Assembly: GCA_002104945.1 (NCBI GenBank)
Contig: MCFH01000155.1
Coordinates: 1-23,156 of the forward strand
DNA length: 23,156 nucleotides
Source: Piromyces finnis
Taxonomy: Eukaryota; Neocallimastigomycota; Neocallimastigomycetes; Neocallimastigales; Neocallimastigaceae
Direction of reading: 5' to 3'
Under the pieces are notes generated by a model. That model did no database searches, was not told the origin of the DNA, and worked only from the letters and a program-made list of their open reading frames with translations. Shown in pieces: positions 1 to 10,810 of the stretch; position 1 is the stretch's first letter, and each line of letters starts with the position of its first letter. The position numbers and the translations under genes are program-made.

Positions 1-1745
1 TTGTATTTGCATTATTATGCAAACTATTATATATGTCATTATCATCACCATTAGAATCAAAATGTATACGATCTAAATTATTTTCTTTTTCTACAAAAGT
101 TTTTAAACAATTTTCCTTGTTTATTTTCTACAGGATCATCATTAATTTTTTTTATATTTTTAATATTATTTTGATTATAAAAGTATTGTATGAATTTTTC
201 TCTACTAATGATATATTCCTTAAACGCTTCATTGACTTGTTTTCCTATCTTTAATTTATTATGTAGATCATTGTTCTCAAGTTTTCTTTTTGGAAAAATC
301 TTCATTTTTACAATTAATCTATGAACTTTATTTCTAAAACGAACAGGAATAAGAACTAGAATTATTCCAAACAAAAAACTTAATTTTTTTACATTTGAAT
401 CAAAAGATCCAAAAAAAAAAGAAGCGATTGAAATTCCTACAAACATTTTAATTAAATGATCTAATACATAATTAATATAATTAGTATTAAATTTAAGCTT
501 ATTTGTATTACAGTATACTATTCTAAGATAACTTGTTTGATTATAAATACGATCTTTAATATCTACAAAAGATGGTGCATTATAATAGTATTCGTCTAGT
601 CTTTTAAAAAACTTTAAATATAAAATACCACGTGAAAAAAAATTTAAACTCAATATCGTAATGGCACCACCACCAACAAACATTAGGCAAACAATTTCGG
701 TGATCTTCCAATAACCAAAAATATACTAATTAATAGGAATGGAAGATGTAGTATAAATATAAATATTACAAATACTGTCATATTAACTTTCTCATACCAG
801 TCCTTTGGGTGTTTTTATATCTATCAGGAAGAGTCATGTAGGTAAGTTTTTGACTTATGAAATAACCTAGTACTCTTTTAATAAAAATATCATTCATGGA
901 TGAACCAAATTTACTATTTATTATCGTACGAATTAATCTTAAATATGTTCTCCAAATTGATCTATTAATTTTGTATAAGGAATCAAAATAATACATAAAA
1001 AATAACATTTGTACAAATGAATTTATTTTATCAATTTGAACACAAACATAACCAACATGATTGTAATACATAGCAAAATTACAGTTAATAATATAATACC
1101 AGCTGTTGCAAATACGCCTATCAATATTTTAGGATTCCAATAATTATATTATATTATGCAATCGTACATCTGGACCACGAGGACCATTTATCACATCATC
1201 AAAAATACTGGGGTATAAAATAATTTTGAATATCCTCTTTGATAAATTGATCTCTTGAATTATATTTACTATTAAATTTTATTGAATCGGATTCACTATC
1301 TTCTGAATTATTTTTACGAAAATGGTCTATTTTATCACCATCAAAATTATTATTATTATTATATTATCAAATGTATCATTGGTATTCAAAGCATGGCTTC
1401 CTTTTTCAATTTTAATATTATCATTAGATAAAGTTTCATTATTAAACTTTAAATTTTTTGTCATTTGTAATATCATTTTCGTTTATAGTTTCTTTATTTT
1501 CTTCATTTCCCTCTCTTCAAGTATAAAGTTACTCTTATTCCAAAGTTATATTCTTTTTATAAATCATATCTTCATTTCTATTATGTCATTCCTATTATCT
1601 TTACTCCATTTATATATTTTGCGTCTTCTTTTATATATAAGTATCAATTTCATTCTCATTCTCTAGTGTATTTATTTTCATAATCCTATCGTCCTTGTAC
1701 TCTTTTCAGTTATTAATGGCACTTGTTGTTGCTATTCATATTCAT
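1..1745 (-). pseudogene. Partial class 3 lipase, N-terminal membrane half (left-arm copy)
   Basis: Mirror copy of the first 1.7 kb of the lipase at 10811-14502. Its start codon is at 1745-1743. It covers the Asn/Glu-rich N-terminus, the first helix (near 1030-1120), the basic loop with the RYKNT segment (near 800), and the GGGAITILSL and GIILVLIPV helices. It is cut at the window edge before the catalytic domain. One stretch, 683-78, is open for 201 codons here, whereas the right-arm copy is broken into three frames. Conversely, other parts are better preserved in the right arm. The two copies therefore complement each other's indels, as expected for two noisy readings of one sequence. It cannot make a lipase as seen, because no GxSxG region is present. 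Confidence 0.85.
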
Positions 1746-4060
1746 ACTTTATCGTTGAGATAAATTTACAACATCACTTTCGGCGGTAAATATTTTTATA
1801 AATTTTAATAAATACTAAAACTTTTTTAATAAAAAAAAGAAAGAAAGAGATAATTAATAAAAATGAAAATTGTTTCTTTATATATTTATTGGCTAAAATA
1901 TTAAAGTTTTATGAATTTCTTATCTTTTTCTGTTTTTATTTATTTATTTGTTTGTTTGTTTGTTTGTTTGTTTATTATATTTATTTATTATATTTTAAAT
2001 ATACTTTTATATTATTGTAATAGAAATATTTAAAAATAGTTGTATTGTACCTTAGAATAGTAATAATTATAGAGTAGCCTTTTTTTTATTTATTTTATTT
2101 TAATTCTCTTTCCAGCTTTTGTATCTTTTATAGTAGTAGGAATTATAGAATATATAAAATGTCTTTTATATCCATAGGAGGAGAATGAACATTCTTCCAC
2201 CCACAAAAACTATGTAAATACGGAAGATCCAATTAGAATGATGATTTAATATAAAAAATGAAAAATCTGTGGTGGATTACTATGATTTAATATATTGACA
2301 TAATATTATCATTTTATATTTATTAAAGTTTAATTCCATGCTAAATTTATTATTTTATATTAAAAAAATGGTTATCTACAAACTCTAAAAGATAAAATAG
2401 GAATTAATAATAAAATGATGAATTGAGTTTTATTCATTCCTCTTTCAAATAATAAAGCAAAAAAAGTATAATTTGCAATGTTCAATAATCTTTATTTCTT
2501 TCTTACTATTTTAATATTAATTCATTAATGTCAAAATTATTATTTAGTTCATTTAATTCAATCTTTACAGATTTTCTTTTCTTTTTTTTCTTTTCTTTTT
2601 TTTTTTTTCACCAATCAATATCAAAATTTAATTTTATTCCATGTAATGTTTTAATGTACGTAAAATTATTTATATATACAAATAATAAAGACTTTTTTTT
2701 TATTATATAGAATTTTTAAAATAGACAAATTTCTTTTAGAATTTGTCTATTCTTTAGTAAATAGTAATTATTATTCCTTCTTATTTTTTAATATTTCAAT
2801 AGTAAAATTATTTTTTAATTATTTTATTATAACACTTTTATTACAAGGCAAGAGAAAAATTTACTTTTTTCTAAACAACTACAAATAATGAATAAATTTG
2901 AAAAATTTTGAATGTAACCATTTAATATGTATTAATTTAAATTAATATATGAGCCAATTAATTCATTTTTCCAATTAAATTAATATTTCACAAATCAAAG
3001 AAATTCTCCTCCCAAAAAAAAGAGTTTAACTCTCAATAAAATCTTTAAGATATTTTCAATATTATAATATTAAGAAAGTGACTTAATATTTTTTGTTAAG
3101 TCAAGTATTTTCCTTTTTAGTTTTTGATGCATTGAGGGTAATTGAACAGAATCTTTTGAATCCATATGGATAATAGTTTTTATCTCTTTACTAGAGGTTT
3201 TGGAGGTATCGCTGTTATCCAATTAACTTCAAGTTCAAATGACAAAACAGCATAGTAGTTATTAGAAAGAATGAAAAAATATTTAGTTTTTCATATATAG
3301 CATGACTATTTAAGATCTTTCTAGATCTTTAAAATCACCTTTTTTTTTAGCAAGAAAGAGAATACTTCTTACTTGTATTTAATTTATTAAATTTTCATTA
3401 AATTAAGTAATAATACGAATTGATAATTAATGGATAATATTAATATAATTATATATATAAATAAAATTATAAATATAAAAAGATAAAATATAAAAAATTA
3501 TTCTGGTTGCATAATAGTTTGATGAATTATTGCAAATAAGTAATTGATTGATTTTTATTCCATAAACTTCCGATATATTTGCTTTCTTCTAATGTTCTTT
3601 GTTTTGTTCCTAACATCCACTATTAATTTTGTAGAGAGATGAATTCATTTTAATTTATACATTTAATTAGAATCAGTTAAATTTATAAATTAATAAAAAT
3701 TATTAGTTTTTTCTTATCTGACACTGACATGAAAGTAAAGACAATTATTACCATAGCATTCTTTTAAATAGTCACAATGACATTTTATAATACTATTAAT
3801 ATTTATGATATCCTTTTAATACTCTTTAAATATTCTTCCAATTTGTTTTTTATTTAAATATTATTTTTTACATTACTCATAGTTTTAGTATATAAAATGA
3901 TTAAATTCTTAATTTATTTAATTATAAAATTGAAAAAAATGACCACTTTTTAAATTTTCATATTATTGATGTATTTTTCTTTATTTTTGATTTTTAATAA
4001 AAAAAAACGAATCTATTAGAATTATCAGTCGTTATTTATCATTTATATTTATTATTTATA
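1746..4060. other. Spacer between lipase and ankyrin gene, left arm
   Basis: AT-rich, with no long frame. It mirrors 8508-10810. It contains a tetranucleotide repeat near 1930-1977 and GC-richer islands near 2100-2240, 3110-3260, 3500-3640 and 3715-3800, which match the islands described in the right arm. The frame at 2528-2710 is a T-run translation of low-complexity sequence and is not called as a gene. Confidence 0.7.
1928..1977. repeat. TTTA/TTTG tetranucleotide microsatellite (left arm)
   Basis: Several TTTA units followed by about six TTTG units, upstream of the lipase start. The mirror copy is at about 10570-10617. Confidence 0.85.
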
Positions 4061-5180
4061 TTATATATTAAAAAGCGCTTTAAAAAGATTTTTATTATTA
4101 CTTTTAATATTTAAATCTGTTCCTTTTTCATTTAATATTTAACTATCTACATAATGTATTGGTGTATGTCCATAGTCATCTTGAATATTAATATTTATTT
4201 TTTCATTTTTAATTAAATGTTTTACTCTTGTTTCATTTCCTTTATCACATGCATAATGTAATAATGTCCAACCTCATTATTTTGTTTATATATAGTTATA
4301 TTATTCTTTTCAGTAGAATTACTATATTTATATTTTTTAACAAATAAATAATTGGTATTACTTCTGAAGATTCAATATTATCGTTTATTTTCATTTCTAT
4401 GATAGCTTTACATAAAAATTATAAAATTTCATTTTCTTTATTTAAATAGTTTCCAATGTTTTACTACCTTTTTTCTATTGCTAAATCCAAAGGTGTTTTT
4501 CCATTATCATCTTGAATATATATATTTCACTATCAATTAAATATTTTGCTATATCATAATTTTCATCATCAATACGTGCAAAATGAAGTAGAATTTGTCC
4601 ATTATTATCTTTAACATTTAAATTTTGTACCATTAAAAATTAAATAATTCATTAAATTTTTATTTTTTATTAAATATGTATATTGTAGTGGAGTAAATCC
4701 ATTTTTATTACTAATATTTGTATATGCATTATTTGAAATTAAATACTTTGTAATATTTCATTGTTCTTTTTACATGCAATATGTAATGGCGTATCATCTT
4801 CATATTACTTATATTTATATATACTTTATTATCAATAAATATTTTACTATATTAATATTTTCAATTTTACAAGCAATGTGCAATGGATTATCACTATCAT
4901 TATTGCTTATATTTTATAGGCCTCATTATTAATTAGATACTTCACAATATTTTCATATCCTTTTATGCAAGCATAACGAAATGGAGTCCATTTGTTATTA
5001 TCTTGTTTGTTGATATCTATACTTCTTTTTCCATTATCCATTAAATATTTAATAATTTTGACATTTTCTTTTTATGCCTTATGTCCATCCTTGTGTTTTG
5101 AATATTGATATCTCATTATTAATTAAATATTTCACAATATCTTCACTTCCTTTTTTACATGCATAATGAAAAAGAACATT
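4061..5180 (-). pseudogene. Ankyrin-repeat protein, frame-broken (left-arm copy)
   Basis: Minus-strand mirror of 7396-8507. The stop codon is at 4063-4061. Translating in pieces gives many ankyrin signatures such as HYACKKGSEDIVKYLINN, PLHIACK and LLHYACDKGNE. The frame changes every 50-200 bases through single-base gains and losses. Several breaks fall at places where the other arm is intact, so consensus error is at least as likely as decay. No start codon is evident, and the first repeat appears directly after AT-rich sequence near 5180. The gene may have an upstream exon that was not found, or may begin with a truncated repeat. Confidence 0.75.
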
Positions 5181-7395
5181 TATAAAAATCAAATAATAAA
5201 ATACTTTAAAATTGTTACTGCATTTTTACATGTATTATATGTATTATATAATTTTATAACTTTATTTATATACATTTTTTAATATTATTACATTTGTAAT
5301 TAAAAGATATTTGAGATAAAACATATATAATTATTTTTCTATATATTAAATATAATAAAAAATTATTATGTAATTGTATATAAAAAAACGAAAAAGTGTC
5401 CTAGACTTTTTGATTAATTATTTTTTTGCAAGTCTTATTTAATATTTTGTTAATATTATTTATTAATAACACTAATAAAAGATAATTACAAAGTACATAA
5501 ATAGTTCATATATTTATTCTCTATTTATACTAAGAATTGTGACGTATAATTTAATACGAGAAATTCCATGACTATTTTAGTAGTATTACATAATTCTATT
5601 CTACATATTTCTAGATTTAAGTTAAATTATTAATGTTTAACTTTAAACTATTTTTAAATAGGTATAAATATATTTTAAATCAAAATTTTTTTTATAATTT
5701 ACTATTTTGTAAAATCAGGTTTAATAACAGTTATTAATTATTGATACTTTTGCATTATTTATAATTGAACTAGTATTAAAAAAACTTTACAATTAGGGTA
5801 AATACTAATAATCGAATTTGGAAATAAATGTAAGGAAATAGTTGGTCATTTTTAAATTTTATATATTCATTAAATATTAAGTTAATTTAAAATTATTTCA
5901 ATATTGGCCTTTTTCTTGCTTCCAAAATCATTTATGTATTTATTTTTTTATATACATTATCTATTAAATTAATAAACCCAAAAAGTATACTTAATTCAAG
6001 CACAACAAATATGAAAAGTCATATTAGAAATGAATATTCATTTTATTTTTATTTAACTTTATATATTTACCAAATAAATATATAAAAAGAATTATGTATA
6101 TAATATTATTAAATTTGATTTTTGGATTTTCATTTTAAAGAAATAGTTATATTTATTATTTTTTATCATTGTATAATTATTATATATTAATACCTTTAAT
6201 TATGAAATATTTGATATAACTGATATTAAATTTGTTAAAATATTCTATTTTTAAAATAAAATATTTAAGAAAAATAAAAATATTATATATAATATTTAAT
6301 ATTTTATAAATTACTTTTTATTTCGAAATATTTTATTTTAAAAATAAATAGTTTTAACAAATTTAAATAATTCAGTTATATAAAATATTTCATAATTAAA
6401 GGTATTAAATATAATTAATTAATACAATGATAAAAAAATAATAAATATAACTATTCTTTAAAATGAAAATCCAAAAATCAATTTAATAATATATATACAT
6501 AATTCTTTTTTATATATTTATTTGGTAAATATATTAAGTTAAATAAAAATAAAATGAATATTCATTTCTAAATATGACTTTCATATTTGTTGTGCTTGAA
6601 TAAGTTACTTTTTGGGTTTTTAATTTAATAGATAATGTATATAAAAAAATAAATACATAAATGATATTGGAGCAAGAAAAAGGCCAATATGAAATAATTT
6701 AAATTAACTTAATATTTAATGAATATTAAAATTAAAAATGACCAACTATTTCCTTACATTTATTCCAAATTCGATTATTAGTATTTACCCTAATTGTAAA
6801 GTTTTTTTAAATACTAGTCAATTATAAAATAATGCAAAAGTATCAATAATTAATAACTGTTATTAAACCTGATTTTACAAATAGTAAATATAAAAAAAAA
6901 TTTTGATTTAAAATATATTATACCTATTTAAAATATTAAAGTTAAACATTAATAATTTAACTTAAATCTAGAAATATGTAGAATAGAATTATGTAATACT
7001 ACAAAACTATCATGAATATTCTCGTATTAATTATACGTCACAATTCTTAGTATAAATAGAGAATAAATATGAACTATTTATGTACTTTGTAATTATCTTT
7101 ATTAGTGTTATTAATAAATAATATTAACAAAAATATTAAATAAGACTTGCAAAAAAATAATTAATCAAAAAGTCTAGGACACTTTTCGTTTTTTTATATA
7201 CAATTACATAATAAATTTTTATTATATTTAATATATAGAAAATAATTATATATGTTTTATCTCAAATATCTTTTAATACAAATGTAATAATATTAAAAAA
7301 ATGTATATAAAATAAAAGTTATAAAATTATATAATACATATAATCATGTAAAAATGCAGTAACAATTTAAAGTATTTTATATTTGATTTTATAAA
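5181..7395. other. Gene-free AT-rich core of the palindrome
   Basis: No convincing coding frame. It includes the palindrome centre. A distinctive block reading AAAGTGTCCTAGACTTTTT occurs near 5393-5412 and inverted near 7171-7190, reflecting arm symmetry. Its style recalls ends of Tc1/mariner-like elements, but no transposase is visible and no element boundary can be drawn. Confidence 0.65.
6267..6325. other. Centre of the giant palindrome
   Basis: This AT-only-like spacer lies between the arms. The last clearly pairing block is the run ending at 6266, which pairs with the run starting at 6326. A small palindrome (tattatatataata core, about 6279-6294) sits inside it. Nothing coding is visible. 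In a fold-back artefact this would be the turn-around point. In a real palindrome it would be the hairpin loop. Confidence 0.8.
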
Positions 7396-8507
7396 TTTTT
7401 TTCATTATGCATGTAAAAAAGGAAGTGAAGATATTGTGAAATATTTAATTAATAATGAGATATCAATATTCAAAAACACAAGGATGGACATAAGCATAAA
7501 AAGAAAATGTCAAAATTATTAAATATTTAATGGATAATGGAAAAAGAAGTATAGATATCACAAACAAGATAATAACAAATGGACTCCATTTCGTTATGCT
7601 TGCATAAAAGGATATGAAAATATTGTGAAGTATCTAATTAATAATGAGGCCTATAAAATATAAGCAATAATGATAGTGATAATCCATTGCACATTGCTTG
7701 TAAAATTGAAAATATTAATATAGTAAAATATTTAATTGATAATAAAGTATATATAAATATAAGTAATAATGAAGATGATACGCCATTACATATTGCATGT
7801 AAAAAGAACAATGAAAATATTACAAAGTATTTAATTTCAAATAATGCATATACAAATATTAGTAATAAAAATGGATTTACTCCACTACATATACATATTT
7901 AATAAAAATAAAAATTTAATGAATTATTAATTTTAATGGTACAAATTTAAATGTTAAAGATAATAATGGACAAATTCTACTTCATTTTGCACGTATTGAT
8001 GATGAAAATTATATATAGCAAATATTTAATTGATAGTGAAATATATATATTCAAGATGATAATGGAAAAACACCTTTGGATTTAGCAATAGAAAAAAGGT
8101 AGTAAAAACATTGAAAACTATTTAAATAAAGAAATGAAATTTTATAATTTTTATGTAAAGCTATCATAGAAATGAAAATAAACGATAATATTGAATCTTC
8201 AGAAGTAATACCAATTATTTATTTGTTAAAAAATAATAAATATAGTAATTCTACTGAAAAGAATAATATAACTATATATAAACAAAATAATGAAGGTTGG
8301 ACATTATTACATTATGCATGTGATAAAGGAAATGAAACAAGAGTAAAACATTTAATTAAAAATGAAAAAATAAATATAATATTCAAGATGACTATGGACA
8401 TACACCAATACATTATGTAGATAGTTAAATATTTAAATGAAAAAGGAACAGATTTAAATATTAAAAGTAATAATAAAAATCTTTTTAAAGCGCTTTTTAA
8501 TATATAA
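7396..8507 (+). pseudogene. Ankyrin-repeat protein, frame-broken (right-arm copy)
   Basis: About nine to ten ankyrin repeats of roughly 33 residues can be followed by switching frames. They run from HYACKKGSEDIVKYL near 7400, through PLHIACKIENINIVKYLID (7680-7740), DDTPLHIACKKNNENITKYL (7775-7830) and LLHFARIDDEN (near 7980), to TLLHYACDKGNETRVKHLIK (near 8300-8360). The tail NKNLFKALFNI ends at a TAA at 8505-8507. The longest uninterrupted pieces are 7687-7902 and 8172-8420. Ankyrin repeats bind partner proteins, and no catalytic domain is attached, so a scaffold role is inferred. The start is not defined. It lies on the same strand as the lipase downstream. Breaks are single-base indels, so the gene may be intact in the organism. 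Confidence 0.78.
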
Positions 8508-8748
8508 TATAAATAATAAATATAAATGATAAATAACGACTGATAAATTCTAATAGATTCGTTTTTTTTTATTAAAATCAAAAATAAGAAAAATACATCA
8601 ATAATATGAAAATTTAAAAAGTGTCATTTTTTTCAATTTTATAATTAAATAAATTAAGAATTTAATCATTTTATATACTAAAACTATGAGTAATGTAAAA
8701 AATAATATTTAAATAAAAACAAATTGGAAGAATATTAAAGAGTATTAA

Positions 8749-8880
8749 AAGGATATCATAAATATTAATAGTATTATAAAATGTCATTGTGACTATTTAA
8801 AAGAATGCTATGGTAATAATTGTCTTTACTTCATGTCAGTGTCAGATAAGAAAAAACTAATAATTTTTATTAATTTATAA
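8749..8880 (+). other. Possible coding island, Cys-rich, unrecognised
   Basis: A 43-codon open stretch between two stops whose middle reads KCHCDYLKECYGNNCLYF, with cysteines spaced C-x1-C-x6-C-x4-C from 8782. It has no start codon of its own. The left-arm copy has one extra T just after the motif, which moves the frame. The spacing could suit a small metal-binding or disulphide knot, but it matches no family I can name. It could be an exon or a remnant of a gene spanning the spacer. Confidence 0.25.
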
Positions 8881-8947
8881 AATTTAACTGATTCTAATTA
8901 AATGTATAATTATAAATGAATTCATCTCTCTACAAAATTAATAGTGG

Positions 8948-9094
8948 ATGTTAGGAACAAAACAAAGAACATTAGAAGAAAGCAAATATATCGGAAGTTT
9001 ATGGAAAAAAATCAATCAATTACTTATTTGCAATAATTCATCAAACTATTATGCAACCAGAATAATTTTTTATATTTTATCTTTTATATTATAA
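8948..9094 (+). other. Possible coding island, 48-codon frame, unrecognised
   Basis: An ATG-started frame beginning MLGTKQRTLEESKYIGSLW, followed by a hydrophobic end (IIFYILSFIL). Base composition is richer in G and C than its flanks. The left-arm copy differs by a base near the GSLW segment, which changes the frame after it. A second frame over the same bases is also open, so the correct reading is uncertain. Confidence 0.22.
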
Positions 9095-9297
9095 TTTTAT
9101 TATATATATAATTAATTAATATTATCATTAATTATCAATTCGTATTATTACTTAATTTAATGAAAATTTAATAAATTAAATACAAGTAAGAAGTATTCTC
9201 TTTCTTGCTAAAAAAAAGGTGATTTAAAAGATCTAGAAAGATCTTAAATAGTCATGCTATATATGAAAAACTAAATATTTTTCATTCTTTCTAATAA

Positions 9298-9486
9298 CTA
9301 CTATGCTGTTTGTCATTTGAACTTGAAGTTAATTGGGATAACAGCGATACCTCCAAAACCTCTAGTAAAGAGATAAAAACTATTATCCATATGGATTCAA
9401 AAGATTCTGTTCAATTACCCTCAATGCATCAAAAACTAAAAAGGAAAATACTTGACTTAACAAAAAATATTAAGTCACTTTCTTAA
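9298..9486 (+). other. Possible coding island, 62-codon frame, unrecognised
   Basis: Open between stops at 9295 and 9484. It has a hydrophilic, protein-like composition, including NWDNSDTSKTSSKEIKT and KLKRKILDLTKNIKSLS. GC content is clearly above the surrounding sequence. No start codon fits the whole frame; an internal ATG is at about 9394. The left arm has one G fewer in the AATTGG(G)AT segment, so the upstream part may belong to another frame. It could be an exon of the same unidentified gene as the neighbouring islands. Confidence 0.25.
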
Positions 9487-10320
9487 TATTATAATATTGA
9501 AAAATATCTTAAAGATTTTATTGAGAGTTAAACTCTTTTTTTTGGGAGGAGAATTTCTTTGATTTGTGAAATATTAATTAATTGGAAAAATGAATTAATT
9601 GGCTCATATATTAATTTAAATTAATAATATATTAAATGGTTACATTCAAATTTTTCAAATTTATTCATTATTTGTAGTTGTTTAGAAAAAAGTAAAATTT
9701 TCTCTTTGCCTTGTAATAAAAAGTGTTATAATAAATAATTAAAAAATAATTTTACTATTGAAATATTTAAAAAATAAGAAGGAATAATAATTACTATTTA
9801 CTAAAGAATAGACAAATTTCTAAAAGAAAATTTGTCTATTTTAAAAATTCTATATAATAAAAAAAGTCTTTATTATTTGTATATATAAATAATTTACGTA
9901 CATTAAACATTACATGGAATAAAATTAAATTTTGATATTGATTGGTGAAAAAAAAAAAAAAAGAAAAGAAAAAAAGAAAAGAAAAATCTGTAAAGATTGA
10001 ATTAAATGAACTAAAATATAATTTTGACATTAATGAATTAATATTAAAATAGTAAGAAAGAAATAAAGATTATTGAACATTGCAATTATACTTTTTTTGC
10101 TTTATTATTTGAAAGAGGAATGAATAAAACTCAATTCATCATTTTATTATTAATTCCTATTTTATCTTTTAGAGTTTGTAGATAACCATTTTTTAATATA
10201 AAATAATAAATTTAGCATGGAATAAACTTTAATAAATATAAAATGATAATATTATGTCAATATATTAAATCATAGTAATCCACCACAGATTTTCATTTTT
10301 ATATTAAATCATCATTCTAA

Positions 10321-10452
10321 TTGGATCTTCCGTATTTACATAGTTTTTTGTGGGTGGAAGAATGTTCATTCTCCTCTATGGATATAAAAGACATTTATAT
10401 ATTCTATAATTCCTACTACTATAAAAGATACAAAAGCTGGAAAGAGAATTAA
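10321..10452 (+). other. Possible coding island, 43-codon frame, unrecognised
   Basis: Open stretch after a TAA, reading LDLPYLHSFLWVEECSF and then a Tyr/Lys-rich end (YYYKRYKSWKEN) before a TAA at 10450. The alternative frame across the first half is also open. It lies 360 bases before the lipase start codon on the same strand, so it may be an upstream coding exon, a transcribed leader or a remnant. Confidence 0.22.
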
Positions 10453-10569
10453 AATAAAATAAATAAAAAAAAGGCTACTCTATAATTATTACTATTCTAA
10501 GTACAATACAACTATTTTTAAATATTTCTATTACAATAAATATAAAAGTATATTTAAAATATAATAAAT

Positions 10570-10617
10570 AAATATAATAAACAAACAAACAAACAAACAA
10601 ACAAATAAATAAATAAA
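10570..10617. repeat. AAAC/AAAT tetranucleotide microsatellite (right arm)
   Basis: About six CAAA-type units followed by several TAAA units, about 200 bases before the lipase start. It mirrors 1928-1977. Confidence 0.85.
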
Positions 10618-10810
10618 AACAGAAAAAGATAAGAAATTCATAAAACTTTAATATTTTAGCCAATAAAATATATAAGAAACAATTTTCATTTTTTATTAAT
10701 TATCTCTTTCTTTCTTTTTTTTTATTAAAAAAAGTTTTAGTATTTATTAAAATTTATAAAAATATTTACCGCCGAAAGTGATGTTGTAAATTTATCTCAA
10801 CGATAAAAGT

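Larger units (their letters stand above)
1..6266. repeat. Left arm of giant inverted repeat
   Basis: The whole stretch is the reverse complement of about 6326-12555. Paired anchors are 1 with 12555, 1745 with 10811 (lipase start codon) and 4061 with 8507 (ankyrin stop codon). The coordinate sum drifts from 12556 at the outer edge to about 12592 at the centre, so the left arm is some 36 bases longer. Differences in the stretches compared are nearly all one-base insertions or deletions. The arm runs to the window edge, so its outer end is not seen. Confidence 0.97.
8508..10810. other. Spacer between ankyrin gene and lipase, right arm
   Basis: Mostly AT-rich. Four plus-strand islands of higher GC have protein-like frames and are listed separately (8749-8880, 8948-9094, 9298-9486, 10321-10452). 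The rest is homopolymer and simple sequence. The lipase promoter should lie in its last few hundred bases. A short GC patch, accgccgaaagtgatg, sits about 25-45 bases before the lipase start codon. Confidence 0.6.

Noticed and set aside
33-254. Plus-strand 73-codon frame
   Set aside because: It lies opposite the lipase coding strand and is rich in Phe/Ile from reversed A/T codons; it is a shadow.
1322-1666. Plus-strand 114-codon hydrophobic frame resembling a membrane protein
   Set aside because: It is the antisense of the Asn/Lys/Glu-rich lipase N-terminus. Antisense of AAT/AAA/GAA codons always looks like Ile/Phe/Leu-rich membrane sequence.
2528-2710. Phe/Ser-rich 60-codon frame, with its mirror at 9836-10030 on minus
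   Set aside because: It is a translation of T-runs in the spacer. Its presence in both arms reflects the palindrome, not selection.
4061-8507. Two separate ankyrin genes in divergent arrangement
   Set aside because: They are the same gene in the two palindrome arms, with indel-only differences in the parts compared. Counting them as two genes is not justified unless the palindrome is shown to be real.
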